NCBI GenBank assembly: GCA_964550895.1
Contig: CAZKAP010000013.1
Coordinates: 3,986-67,985, forward strand
Direction of reading: 5' to 3'
From: CAZKAP01 sp964550895
GTDB taxonomy: Bacteria; Bacteroidota; Bacteroidia; Flavobacteriales; Flavobacteriaceae
Length of the DNA: 64,000 nucleotides
The notes under the pieces were generated by a model. That model did no database searches. It was not told the DNA's origin and saw only the letters and a program-made list of their open reading frames with translations. Position 1 is the first letter of the stretch; each line of letters starts with the position of its first letter. The position numbers and the translations under genes are program-made. Shown here in pieces: positions 9,801 through 17,299 of the stretch.

Positions 9801-11445
9801 GGCTACGGTCAGTATCAGTATTCCCAAGTGCCTGGATTCCGATGGGGATGAGGTTTGCGACGAGGACGATCCGTTTCCCGCAGATCCCTGTGAACCCTCG
9901 GACGATCCCAACTGGGTTTCCCAGGGAACCAACGACTGCGATGGGGACGGACTCAGCACGGACGAAGAGCTGGCCCTGGGCACTGATCCCGAAAATCCGG
10001 ATACAGACGGGGACACCGTTCCCGACGGGCAGGAAGTAAATACCGATAGCACCGACCCCCTGGACGACTGTTCGAATGCAGGTGGCACGGCCCTGGCGGA
10101 CTCCGATTGCGACGGGGACGGACTCACTACCGCCGAAGAGGCCTCTATAGGTACGGACCCCAATCGGGCAGACAGCGACGGTGACGGCATCGACGACGGT
10201 CAGGAAGTCATTACGGATACCACAGACCCGCTGGACAGCTGTTCCAGTATAGGAGGGACACCGGCCGGAGACTCAGACTGCGATTCCGATGGCCTCACCC
10301 TGGACGAGGAGGGCCTACTGGGTACCGATCCAAATAATCCCGATTCGGACGGGGATACCGTATCCGACGGACAGGAAGTCAACAACGATGGGACCGATCC
10401 GCTGGACGACTGTTCCCGCATCGGAGGTTCTGCCCTCCCCGATTCCGATTGCGACCTCGATGGCCTGACCACCGCCGAGGAAGAATCTCTGGGAACCGAT
10501 CCCAACGATCCGGATACCGACGGAGACACCATATCCGACGGACAGGAAGTCAACATCGATGGCACCAATCCGCTGGACGCTTGCTCACAGTTAGGCGGAG
10601 TGGTTCCCGGCATACGCGATTGTGACTCCGACGGGCTAACCAACAATGAGGAGGCGGTCCTGGGAACGAATCCGTTCGATCCTGACACCGACGGTGACGG
10701 GGCCATGGACAGCATGGACGGCTTCCCGCTGGAGCCCACGGCAACCAATGACCTGGCATCCGGCACGCCACAGGAACCCATAGTGATCCCGGTCCTGGAA
10801 AACGACGATTACCTCCCCAATAGCGACCCGAATAACCTTGGCACCACCCTGCTTTCCGATACCGGTGAGGGAACAGCCGTGGGTACAATAACAACAGATG
10901 CCGAAAACGGAACGATAACCTATCTCCCCGCCATTTCGGAAATCAGCACTACGGTCTCCATCGTTTACGAGGTATGCAATACCGAAAGCGGACTACCCAT
11001 TTGCCGCAGGGCCGTCGTCGTAGTAGTTGTGGGCGTCGCCGATAGTGATGGGGACGGAATCTTCGACAACCAGGAAATCACGGACGGCACAGACCCCAAC
11101 AATCCCTGTAATTCCCTGGGTGGATCTCCTCCCGATGGCGTCGACTGCCAGGTGGCCGTTTCCAGGGATCTGGTAACTCCACAGAGTTACGGCGGAGCCT
11201 TCCACGTCCGAAACCTGGAAAACTTCCCGGACAATACAGTTGAAATCTACAATCGCTGGGGAGTGCTGGTGTATGAGAGCAGCGGTTACGACAACCGCAC
11301 CGTTGCCTTCCGGGGGATATCCGAAGGTAGGGCCACCTTGTCGGAGAACGAGGAACTCCCGGCCGGGGTGTATTTCTATGTAATCAAGTATAACGAAAAC
11401 GGGGCGATCCGACGGATCAACGGCTACCTCTACCTAAACCGATGA
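6898..11445 (+). CDS. Giant T9SS-exported surface protein with thrombospondin type 3-like calcium repeats
   Basis: This 1515-residue protein starts at ATG 6898, where a basic n-region and hydrophobic core (VLLIRALLLFAVPGLFG) form a signal peptide; the 28-residue upstream extension lacks one. In order it has an N-terminal region of unknown fold (about 30-270), a DUF11-like domain (about 278-420, with DTIEYTLTVTNTGNV), an Ig-like module (481-580), calcium-repeat block A (581-880), a second Ig-like module (888-978), repeat block B (979-1280), a third Ig-like module (1281-1380) and a gliding-type sorting domain (about 1418-1515, with VEIYNRWGVLVYES and AGVYFYVIKY). The repeats carry many D-x-D-x-D-G loops expected to bind calcium. 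Type B T9SS cargo of this kind is exported and held at the surface with SprF-like help, and such proteins often act in adhesion or gliding. It overlaps the SprF-like gene by ATGA. Confidence 0.93.
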   Translation: MKRSGRRSRIRVLLIRALLLFAVPGLFGQYSCAEVYGIITGGADEDKTVRLDLAGGTYGSVFSGLQFSGAAAVVPGGLPSGPAQTTAFFFENANLSYTADPNADAVASGTGAATSGSPFSSGNGTRAAGTPDGQYVFYTDDINYYRAQTTPPYTVTFLGSIGVLTPASPNPGGQGDIAIDADGTGWAVIFGTLYRIDFSEDPPAKTDLGTITRTDNGQPKGFLGLAFTGDGRLIGSGNASDGIWEIDLSNLTTTQIIAPGANEVEDLHSCAFPDLSPEVTFTKIDSVIDNGDGNSPAPGDTIEYTLTVTNTGNVFASNPILTDAIPENTTYVTGSTTVNGSPVADIGGIMPFNGGAFVQSPSSQMGNFLYGGSSESIVVTYRVTIDASAMGTIENQARFQSDETGEILSDDPDVGGENDITETLIFVDSDNDGVPDGLDQCPGSDDADDIDGDGTPDGCDDDLDGDGNPNTSDPSITSANANDDTATMPALGASRYNILLNDDFLPNSDPNNLGTTTLTDTGAGDASGAIAFDEATGELIYTPTSGEVGSVVTVEYRVCNNASGVDICRQAQVEITVTPSDNDGDGTLDAVDPDPSDPCVDDGITGDENLSNPIYLASDCDADGLTAADEVSAGTDPNNPDSDGDGLTDGDEVNIHGTDPTLSDTDGDGISDGQEINTDGTDPLDSCSNVGGTPVPASDCDADGLSLAQETTEGTDPDNPDSDGDGINDGQEVNTDGTDPLDSCSSVGGTPLPTSDCDADGLTLDEETTAGTDPDNPDTDGDGISDGQEVNTDGTDPLDSCSSNGGTPATASDCDADGLSLAQETTEGTDPDNPDTDGDGISDGQEVNTDGTDPLDSCSSVGGTPLPTDDCDGDGNPNQTDPNPDSPVAADDLARADVGDPEIIDVLSNDDYLPGPSITLNDTGTGSAAGTVDLDPLTGLLTYTALAGEFNTTVTVVYQVCNGPVCTTATVSISIPKCLDSDGDEVCDEDDPFPADPCEPSDDPNWVSQGTNDCDGDGLSTDEELALGTDPENPDTDGDTVPDGQEVNTDSTDPLDDCSNAGGTALADSDCDGDGLTTAEEASIGTDPNRADSDGDGIDDGQEVITDTTDPLDSCSSIGGTPAGDSDCDSDGLTLDEEGLLGTDPNNPDSDGDTVSDGQEVNNDGTDPLDDCSRIGGSALPDSDCDLDGLTTAEEESLGTDPNDPDTDGDTISDGQEVNIDGTNPLDACSQLGGVVPGIRDCDSDGLTNNEEAVLGTNPFDPDTDGDGAMDSMDGFPLEPTATNDLASGTPQEPIVIPVLENDDYLPNSDPNNLGTTLLSDTGEGTAVGTITTDAENGTITYLPAISEISTTVSIVYEVCNTESGLPICRRAVVVVVVGVADSDGDGIFDNQEITDGTDPNNPCNSLGGSPPDGVDCQVAVSRDLVTPQSYGGAFHVRNLENFPDNTVEIYNRWGVLVYESSGYDNRTVAFRGISEGRATLSENEELPAGVYFYVIKYNENGAIRRINGYLYLNR
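8902..9540 (+). repeat. 171-bp tandem coding repeat, block A (about four units)
   Basis: The segment starting GGCATAAGCGACGG recurs with exact 171-bp spacing at 8902, 9073, 9244 and 9415 (57 residues per unit, with small substitutions). Each unit encodes D-x-D-G-D-G-I-S-D-G-Q-E, then a TDGTDPLDSC motif and a second cysteine in SDCDADGL. Confidence 0.9.
10015..10620 (+). repeat. 171-bp tandem coding repeat, block B (about four diverged units)
   Basis: The same codon position (D-G-D-T/G-x-x-D-G-Q-E) recurs at 10015, 10186, 10357 and 10528, again exactly 171 bp apart but more diverged in sequence than block A. The two blocks are separated by an Ig-like module. Confidence 0.85.
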
Positions 11446-12407
11446 ATCGAATGAAGGCGATATCACCTATCCACCGGACATTCCTTTGGGGCACGTGCTT
11501 CCTGATTCTCACCCTAGGCGAGGTGCAGGCGCAACAGGATGCCCAGTTTACCCAGTATATGTACAATACCCTGTCCATCAACCCGGCCTATGCCGGAACC
11601 CGCGGAGTGCTCAGCGCCACCGGAGTATACCGGAGTCAATGGCTCGGCCTGGACGGGGCACCCAACAGCCAGACCTTTAACCTGCATACGCCACTGAACC
11701 GGGGACTGGGAATCGGATTTTCGATCATCAACGATGAAATTGGCAACGGGACCAATCAGGACACCTATTTCGATGCCGCTGTTTCCTACACCATTTCCCT
11801 TTCTGAGGCCGACAGGCTTTCTTTTGGACTTAAGCTTGGGGGACATTCGCTAAACATAGATTTCAACCAACTCCGGAATTATAACAGCGCCGACATTCCA
11901 CTGCTCGAATCGGCCATCGACAACCGCTTCTCACCCAATTTCGGTGCCGGTATATACTACCACAATTCCAAATACTATGCGGGACTGTCGGTCCCCAATT
12001 TCCTGGCAACCGAACATTTCCAGAACAGCGGAAACATGAGATTCGTCGCCGAGGAACGCATGAACGTATACCTGATGGGAGGGGCCGTATACGACCTGAG
12101 CCCGGAGTGGAAGATTAAGCCGGCCTTCCTCCTGAAGGCGGTTAACGGGGCGCCGCTGCAGGCCGACCTGTCTGCCAACCTGTTCTTCCAGGAACGCTTC
12201 TCGGTGGGCGCAGCCTATCGCCTATCGGCTGCGGTAAGCGGTTTGTTCAGCTATCAGATCAGCAATCAGCTTATGCTGGGGTTAGCCTACGACTGGGAAA
12301 CGACCCAACTGGGCAGCACGGCCTTTAACAATGGCTCCGTGGAAATTTTCCTTCGGTACGAATTTATACGAGGTTTCGATAAAATAATAACCCCAAGATT
12401 TTTCTGA
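11442..12407 (+). CDS. PorP/SprF family type IX secretion outer-membrane protein
   Basis: This 321-residue protein has a signal peptide ending at VQAQQ, then the family signature DAQFTQYMYNTLSINPAYAG (about residue 31), which is conserved in PorP/SprF proteins. The remainder alternates short polar and hydrophobic strands (for example FGLKLGG, FSPNFGAGIYYH, FSVGAAYRLS) and ends in an outer-membrane beta-strand with terminal Phe, consistent with a beta-barrel. Members of this family are required for surface delivery or anchoring of the particular T9SS cargo encoded next to them, as SprF is for SprB. Position supports that role: it overlaps the giant cargo gene by ATGA and the OmpA-like gene by TGATG. 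Confidence 0.92.
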   Translation: MNRMKAISPIHRTFLWGTCFLILTLGEVQAQQDAQFTQYMYNTLSINPAYAGTRGVLSATGVYRSQWLGLDGAPNSQTFNLHTPLNRGLGIGFSIINDEIGNGTNQDTYFDAAVSYTISLSEADRLSFGLKLGGHSLNIDFNQLRNYNSADIPLLESAIDNRFSPNFGAGIYYHNSKYYAGLSVPNFLATEHFQNSGNMRFVAEERMNVYLMGGAVYDLSPEWKIKPAFLLKAVNGAPLQADLSANLFFQERFSVGAAYRLSAAVSGLFSYQISNQLMLGLAYDWETTQLGSTAFNNGSVEIFLRYEFIRGFDKIITPRFF

Positions 12408-14362
12408 TGAAGACGAAGCACCGCATACGATTCGCCTGGGGTTGGTTCCTGCCGGCCCTCATGCTCCCCGGCCTGGTAAACGCCCAGAAGATCACCGTGG
12501 AGAAGGCCCTGGCCTATTACCAGGGTTTCGCGTACAGCAAGGCCATTCAATCCTTCGACTGGCTGAAGGAACACGGAACAGACGTCTCTCCCTATCTCGA
12601 GCAGTTGGCCGAGTCGTACTTCCATACGGCCCGCTACGAGCAGGCCGCCGAATACTATGCGAAGCTGGCCTCAAGCCGGCGGGATACCCTCAAAAACGAT
12701 CTGCTCCACCGCTTTGCTCTCACGATGCGCAGCACAGGCGACTTCGCTAAGGCCGACAGCATCATGCAGGTCCTGGCCTGTGGCTACGATCAGGACCAAC
12801 GCGGCATCGCGTTTACCATGAACCCCCGATATCGCAAGGTGATACAAGACATGGAACAGCGCTATCGCATACGTTCCATGGGCTTCAATTCCCCGGCCTC
12901 GGACTTCGCACCCACCTACTGGAAGGACTCTATGATCTTCAGCAGTAACCGGGATACGGGTATGATCATTAAGAGGAAGCACCTGTGGAACGATCAACCG
13001 TTCCTGGACCTGTACGGCGTCTCCCTGGCCCCTGTGGATGACATCAACCGGGTAAGGCCGCTGGAGTTCTTGAACAAAAATGCACACGAATCCTCTGCTG
13101 CGTTTACACCGGATGGCAAGACGATCTATTTTACGCGTAACAATACCCGGGAAGGGATACTGGCGCGGGACGATGCGGGAGTAAGCCGGCTTAAGATATA
13201 CCGCTCTTCCTACAAGGGCGGACAATGGACGGCCCCCGAGGAACTGCACATCAACGGTGATGACTTTTCCACGGCCCATCCGGCACTCAGCGCCGACGGA
13301 ACCCTGCTGTACTTCGCTTCCGACCGGCCCGGAGGATATGGACAATCGGACTTATACCGGGTACGCATACACCCCGACGGTAAACTCGGAGATCCCGTGA
13401 ACCTGGGTGAAGAGATCAATACCGAAGGGCGGGAGACCTTCCCGTTCTGCTCCGCTAAAGGAATCCTCTACTTCGCTTCAGACGGGCATCCCGGTCTGGG
13501 CGGGCTGGACATATTCGCCGCAGAGCTGGTCATGGGCGGAGAAGACCACCTGATCAACCTGGGCCAGCCGGTAAACGGTCCCTATGACGACTTCTCATTC
13601 ATCATTCGAGAAGACCGCAAGAGCGGTTTTTTCGCGTCCAATCGGCCGGGAGGCATGGGCGGGGACGACATCTATGCCATTAAGGAGCTCAAGCCGCTGA
13701 TCTTCGGCTGCTATAAGGAAATCGAAGGATTCATCATCAGTTCTAAAGACGGGACTCCCATAGCCAATGCTTCCCTGGAGGTCTACCGGTCGAATGGACA
13801 AAAGCTCGGTATCGTTCCGACGGGCTCCCCCGGCAGGTTTCGCTTCCTGGTCACCTGCGCCGACACGGAACTCACTGCCATTGGGAACCACCCCGAATAC
13901 AAGAAAAGCCGGAAGCGCTTCGTGCTGAATACGGACGAATCCTTCACTACACTTTCCCTGCCTCTGCGGCCCGTGATCAAGAAGGCTGTCGAGGGTACGG
14001 ATCTGGCAAAATACCTATCGCTTAAACCGATTTATTTCGACACGAACCAATCATCTATTCGGGCCGATGCAGAAGATGAGCTGAAGAAGATTCTGGGGTA
14101 TATGAAGGACTACCCGGATTCGAAGATTTCGATCCGATCCCATACCGACAGCCGGGGTGACGACAGCTATAACCTGAGGCTATCCGAGCTTCGGGCGCAG
14201 GAAACCCGGAACTGGCTGGTCCGAAGGGGAATCAGTCCGAGGCGAATCGAAGCCAGAGGCTTCGGAGAGACCCAATTGATGAACGACTGTGGCAACGGGA
14301 CGGACTGCGACCGGGCACTGCACGACGAGAACCGCCGTTCCGAATTTATTGTGACCAACTAA
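12407..14362 (+). CDS. OmpA family protein with TPR, PD40 repeats and a carboxypeptidase-regulatory-like domain (PorE-like)
   Basis: This 651-residue protein has a signal peptide (residues 1-25, ending NAQ), a TPR-like region (about 30-130, with YYQGFAYSKAI and AESYFHTARYEQAAEYY), PD40 beta-propeller repeats (about 160-430, with SSAAFTPDGKTIYFTRN, LYFASDRPGGYGQSDLYRV and GGLDIFAAEL), a carboxypeptidase-regulatory-like insert (about 440-520, GFIISSKDGTPIANASLEVYR) and a C-terminal OmpA peptidoglycan-binding domain (about 540-651, with IYFDTNQSSIRADAEDEL and SHTDSRGDDSYNLRLSELRAQ). The domain order matches PorE, the OmpA-like protein that links the type IX apparatus to peptidoglycan. It is probably a cargo-specific partner of the two upstream genes. 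Its ATG shares a base with the previous stop. Confidence 0.9.
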   Translation: MKTKHRIRFAWGWFLPALMLPGLVNAQKITVEKALAYYQGFAYSKAIQSFDWLKEHGTDVSPYLEQLAESYFHTARYEQAAEYYAKLASSRRDTLKNDLLHRFALTMRSTGDFAKADSIMQVLACGYDQDQRGIAFTMNPRYRKVIQDMEQRYRIRSMGFNSPASDFAPTYWKDSMIFSSNRDTGMIIKRKHLWNDQPFLDLYGVSLAPVDDINRVRPLEFLNKNAHESSAAFTPDGKTIYFTRNNTREGILARDDAGVSRLKIYRSSYKGGQWTAPEELHINGDDFSTAHPALSADGTLLYFASDRPGGYGQSDLYRVRIHPDGKLGDPVNLGEEINTEGRETFPFCSAKGILYFASDGHPGLGGLDIFAAELVMGGEDHLINLGQPVNGPYDDFSFIIREDRKSGFFASNRPGGMGGDDIYAIKELKPLIFGCYKEIEGFIISSKDGTPIANASLEVYRSNGQKLGIVPTGSPGRFRFLVTCADTELTAIGNHPEYKKSRKRFVLNTDESFTTLSLPLRPVIKKAVEGTDLAKYLSLKPIYFDTNQSSIRADAEDELKKILGYMKDYPDSKISIRSHTDSRGDDSYNLRLSELRAQETRNWLVRRGISPRRIEARGFGETQLMNDCGNGTDCDRALHDENRRSEFIVTN

Positions 14363-14463
14363 CGCGGCTATTTTGGGTGTTAATACCTTGTGAAACCCAC
14401 CATAGACAAAGGTTAGGCCTTGGTTCGATCGGCTTGTCTTGCGTATTTTTACAGAAAAGTTTC

Positions 14464-15492
14464 ATGACCTTTTTCGAACGCTTCGCACGCTTCACATTGA
14501 TCCTGATCTTCCTGGTCATAGCCGCGGGAGGTATCGTCCGCAATACGGGAAGTGGCATGGGTTGTCCGGACTGGCCGAAATGCTTTGGATACCTCGTCCC
14601 TCCTACAGAGGAATCCGTATTGGAATGGGCACCGGGGCGCGAATTTGAGAAAGGCCAGATGATCGTATGGGAGAAGCAGTTGCTCTCCGCTGCTACGGAC
14701 TTTACCACGGGCGAGGAGTTTACCCCGGAGAATTGGGAGGCGTATACCCGACATGACTACGCGATCTTCAATCCCTGGCACACCTGGATCGAATACATCA
14801 ACCGGCTGTTGGGTGCCCTGGCAGGCCTGGCCGCACTGATCCTGGCGATCATGTCGTTTTCGTTCCGCAAGACCTTCCCCAAAATAACCCGGTTATCCAT
14901 CCTCTTCCTTGCCGGTATTTTGTTTCAGGCCTGGCTGGGAGCAACGGTGGTCTATTCCGTGCTGGCACCTTACCGGATAACCATTCACATGTTGATGGCT
15001 TTGGTCCTGGTAGGCATACTGGTGTATATCATTCACTTCTTTAAACACCCCATCCGGCTCTACCATTTCGATACCCGCAGCCGGTCACTGGGACTCCTTG
15101 GGCTGGGCATGCTGATTGCTCAGATTGTGATGGGAACCCAGGTGCGCCAGTTCGTCGACGAGGCGGGACTCGGATACGGCAACCCCTACGAAGGGAACTG
15201 GACCGAGGCTGCCCCCTGGATTTTTTATATTCACCGTTCGTTCTCCATAGTGCTGACCCTCACGATCCTGTACCTGTGGTGGTACATCCGCAAGAACCGT
15301 TTCAAGCTGCCGGTTATTCATTGGATCGTTCTCCTCTTGTTTCTGGAAATAGGTACGGGCATAGCCATGTCATATCTGGACTTTCCCATGGCGTCTCAGC
15401 CGCTGCACCTGCTGCTTTCATCCCTCCTGTTCGGGTCCATGTTCTATCTGGTACTCCGGGGATACGCCCGTAACCTGAGTATCGCCATCTAA
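14464..15492 (+). CDS. ctaA: Heme A synthase (CtaA/Cox15)
   Basis: This 342-residue membrane protein oxidises the C8 methyl of heme O to make heme A for cytochrome oxidase. GGIVRNTGSGMGCPDWPKCFG (about residue 23) is the family signature with its paired cysteines. Four histidines on separate helices match the expected heme ligands: HTWIEYINRLLG, ITIHMLMAL, FYIHRSFSIV and QPLHLLLSSLLFG. About eight membrane segments are visible. ATG 14464 is chosen because the membrane helix begins right after it; the 29-residue upstream extension is not membrane-like. I see no ctaB or oxidase subunits in the window, so it is not in an oxidase operon here. Confidence 0.93.
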   Translation: MTFFERFARFTLILIFLVIAAGGIVRNTGSGMGCPDWPKCFGYLVPPTEESVLEWAPGREFEKGQMIVWEKQLLSAATDFTTGEEFTPENWEAYTRHDYAIFNPWHTWIEYINRLLGALAGLAALILAIMSFSFRKTFPKITRLSILFLAGILFQAWLGATVVYSVLAPYRITIHMLMALVLVGILVYIIHFFKHPIRLYHFDTRSRSLGLLGLGMLIAQIVMGTQVRQFVDEAGLGYGNPYEGNWTEAAPWIFYIHRSFSIVLTLTILYLWWYIRKNRFKLPVIHWIVLLLFLEIGTGIAMSYLDFPMASQPLHLLLSSLLFGSMFYLVLRGYARNLSIAI

Positions 15493-15534
15493 GACCGGAA
15501 CGGCGGAACAACCCGGACAATTAACAGGCAGGAA

Positions 15535-15542
15535 TATTTTTG
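15535..15542 (+). promoter_or_regulatory. Candidate -7 element for the pRiA4b-like gene
   Basis: TATTTTTG is an exact TAnnTTTG match, 56 bp before ATG 15599. No clear -33 TTG at the expected distance. Confidence 0.35.
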
Positions 15543-15598
15543 GTACTTTTAGAGAACCGAAGGTCTGAGGCCTAATTATCTCATAACGAAAACTCTAT

Positions 15599-16102
15599 AT
15601 GGCGGATTCTATTTACAAGATTCGGATAATCCTGGATGCAGAAGAGGACGTGTTCCGGGACGTGGCCGTCGAGGAACATATCAGCCTGGAAGACTTTCAC
15701 AACGCCATTACCCAGGCTTTCGGTTTCCTGGGCAATGAAATGGCCTCATTCTTCACCTGCGATGAAGAATGGAATCAGGAGGAGGAAATCGTACTCTTTC
15801 CCATGGACGAACTGCAGTCCGAGAACCGGAGAATGTCTGAGGTCAGACTGGAAGAGGTGATCAGCAAGGATCAACCCCGGCTGCTCTACGTGTACGACTT
15901 TCTCAATATGTGGACCTTTTTCGTCGAACTGGCGGATGTGGAGGGCAAGGAAGAGGGGTCACAATATCCCATGGTACTGTTCAGCTTCGGAGATATTCCC
16001 GATGAGGCCCCTGAAAAGCTGTTCGAAGCGGATTCCGATCTGGGCCTGGAAGATCCTATCGACAACTATGACGATCTGGACTTCGACGAAAACTGGAATT
16101 AA
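15599..16102 (+). CDS. Plasmid pRiA4b ORF-3-like family protein
   Basis: This 167-residue acidic protein opens with YKIRIILDAEEDVFRDVAVEEHISLEDFHNAITQAFGF, the recognisable start of the pRiA4b ORF-3-like domain, and ends with an Asp/Glu-rich tail (DPIDNYDDLDFDENWN). FNMWTFF-like FLNMWTFFVEL (about residue 101) is the second conserved strand. The family was named from a plasmid gene and an IS1096 passenger, but it is widespread on chromosomes and has no established biochemical role. Here no transposase or inverted repeats flank it, so it looks like a resident gene. Function unknown. Confidence 0.8.
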   Translation: MADSIYKIRIILDAEEDVFRDVAVEEHISLEDFHNAITQAFGFLGNEMASFFTCDEEWNQEEEIVLFPMDELQSENRRMSEVRLEEVISKDQPRLLYVYDFLNMWTFFVELADVEGKEEGSQYPMVLFSFGDIPDEAPEKLFEADSDLGLEDPIDNYDDLDFDENWN

Positions 16103-16209
16103 GCGGATCTCTTCTCCGGGTTCTTTCGTTGCCCGCAGCCTTTCTTTGTGTTAATTTTACCGTGCTCATTTCCGGAGCCAGCCGGACACTCAGCCCTGAA
16201 TCGAGAACT

Positions 16210-17274
16210 ATGATCAATCTTTACGCGGCTCAGATCGAATCGCTATCCCTGCACCGGGTGGGTAACAAACACCGGGGGGAGTCGGCCTTCCTCTCGAAAC
16301 GACCCTGCAAACTGACCGACGAAACTTCCGGCATACTCAAGGAATACTTCTTCAAGCCCTTTCGGGAAAAAGAAGAAAATTACTATTGCTTTGCCCACGA
16401 GGAATCGCTCGAACTCCACCCGCTGAACGAATGGGCCGGTGAGATATTCGCACAACCCGAAAGCACGCACGACAGGTCTGTGGATATAGCCCGATATCTG
16501 TATGAGCAGTCGATGCACCCTCATATCAAAAGCGGTGAGGTCTACGTCGCATACTTCTCCGACGTGATGCTGGACAATGAGAAAACGGAGGCCATCGGTA
16601 TCTTCAAGAGCGAACTCAAGGACGACTTTCTTCAGTTTACAGAAGGTGAATCCGAACTGGAATTATCCATCCGACAGGGTGTCAACGTCAAGAAACTGGA
16701 TAAGGGCTGCCTGATATTTAACCGGTTGGCCGAGCAGGGATACAAGGTGCTTAGCGTCGACTCCAATCGATACGATGCCAAGTACTGGCTGGAACAGTTT
16801 TTGGGTCTGGCTCCGCTTACGGACGAAAATTTCTACACCAGGAACTACCTGAAATTCTGCCAGAACTTCGCCAAGGAAGTCGTACTGCCGGCCGAGGACA
16901 AGCAACAGGAAGTGCTCTTCATGAACCGGGCGGTGAATCACTTCGCCAAGAACGACGAATTCGAAGAAAGCCGCTTTTTGAATGAGGTGATCGATAATCC
17001 CGACCTGGTGCCCGAATTCAAGCACTACAAGGTTGAGAAGGGCCCTAAGTACCATATCGAGGACGTATCCCAGTTCGATATCGCGAACACGGCCGTGAGC
17101 GATGCGCGTAAGAAGATCAAGAGCGTGATCCACCTGGACACCCATGTCCAGATACGGCTGAATTTCGTCAATCCCGAATCCGCGGAAAAATTCGTCGAAA
17201 AAGGCTGGGACGAAGAACGTCAGATGTATTATTACCTGGTGTACTTTAACCAGGAGGTCAAGGGAAATTCATAA
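16210..17274 (+). CDS. Nucleoid-associated protein (NdpA/YejK family)
   Basis: This 354-residue protein matches the NdpA family in length and motif pattern: an N-terminal domain with HRVGNKHRGESAFLSK (about residue 15), a middle with SGEVYVAYFSDVMLDNEKTEAIGIFKSE (about residue 110) and KLDKGCLIFNRLAEQGYKVLSVDSNRYDAKYW (about residue 160), and a charged C-terminus. E. coli YejK is nucleoid-associated and binds topoisomerases; the flavobacterial members are untested. ATG 16210 starts the conserved MINLYAAQIESLSLHRVG segment, while the 27-residue upstream extension is unlike the family. It is convergent with the minus-strand gene ending at 17300. Confidence 0.82.
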   Translation: MINLYAAQIESLSLHRVGNKHRGESAFLSKRPCKLTDETSGILKEYFFKPFREKEENYYCFAHEESLELHPLNEWAGEIFAQPESTHDRSVDIARYLYEQSMHPHIKSGEVYVAYFSDVMLDNEKTEAIGIFKSELKDDFLQFTEGESELELSIRQGVNVKKLDKGCLIFNRLAEQGYKVLSVDSNRYDAKYWLEQFLGLAPLTDENFYTRNYLKFCQNFAKEVVLPAEDKQQEVLFMNRAVNHFAKNDEFEESRFLNEVIDNPDLVPEFKHYKVEKGPKYHIEDVSQFDIANTAVSDARKKIKSVIHLDTHVQIRLNFVNPESAEKFVEKGWDEERQMYYYLVYFNQEVKGNS

Positions 17275-17299
17275 GTGTTTACCGATTCCGGGCCTTTAT

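Noticed and set aside
15599..16102. pRiA4b-like gene as evidence of an integrated plasmid or insertion sequence
   Set aside because: There is no transposase, terminal repeat or change in neighbouring gene content; the family is common on chromosomes.
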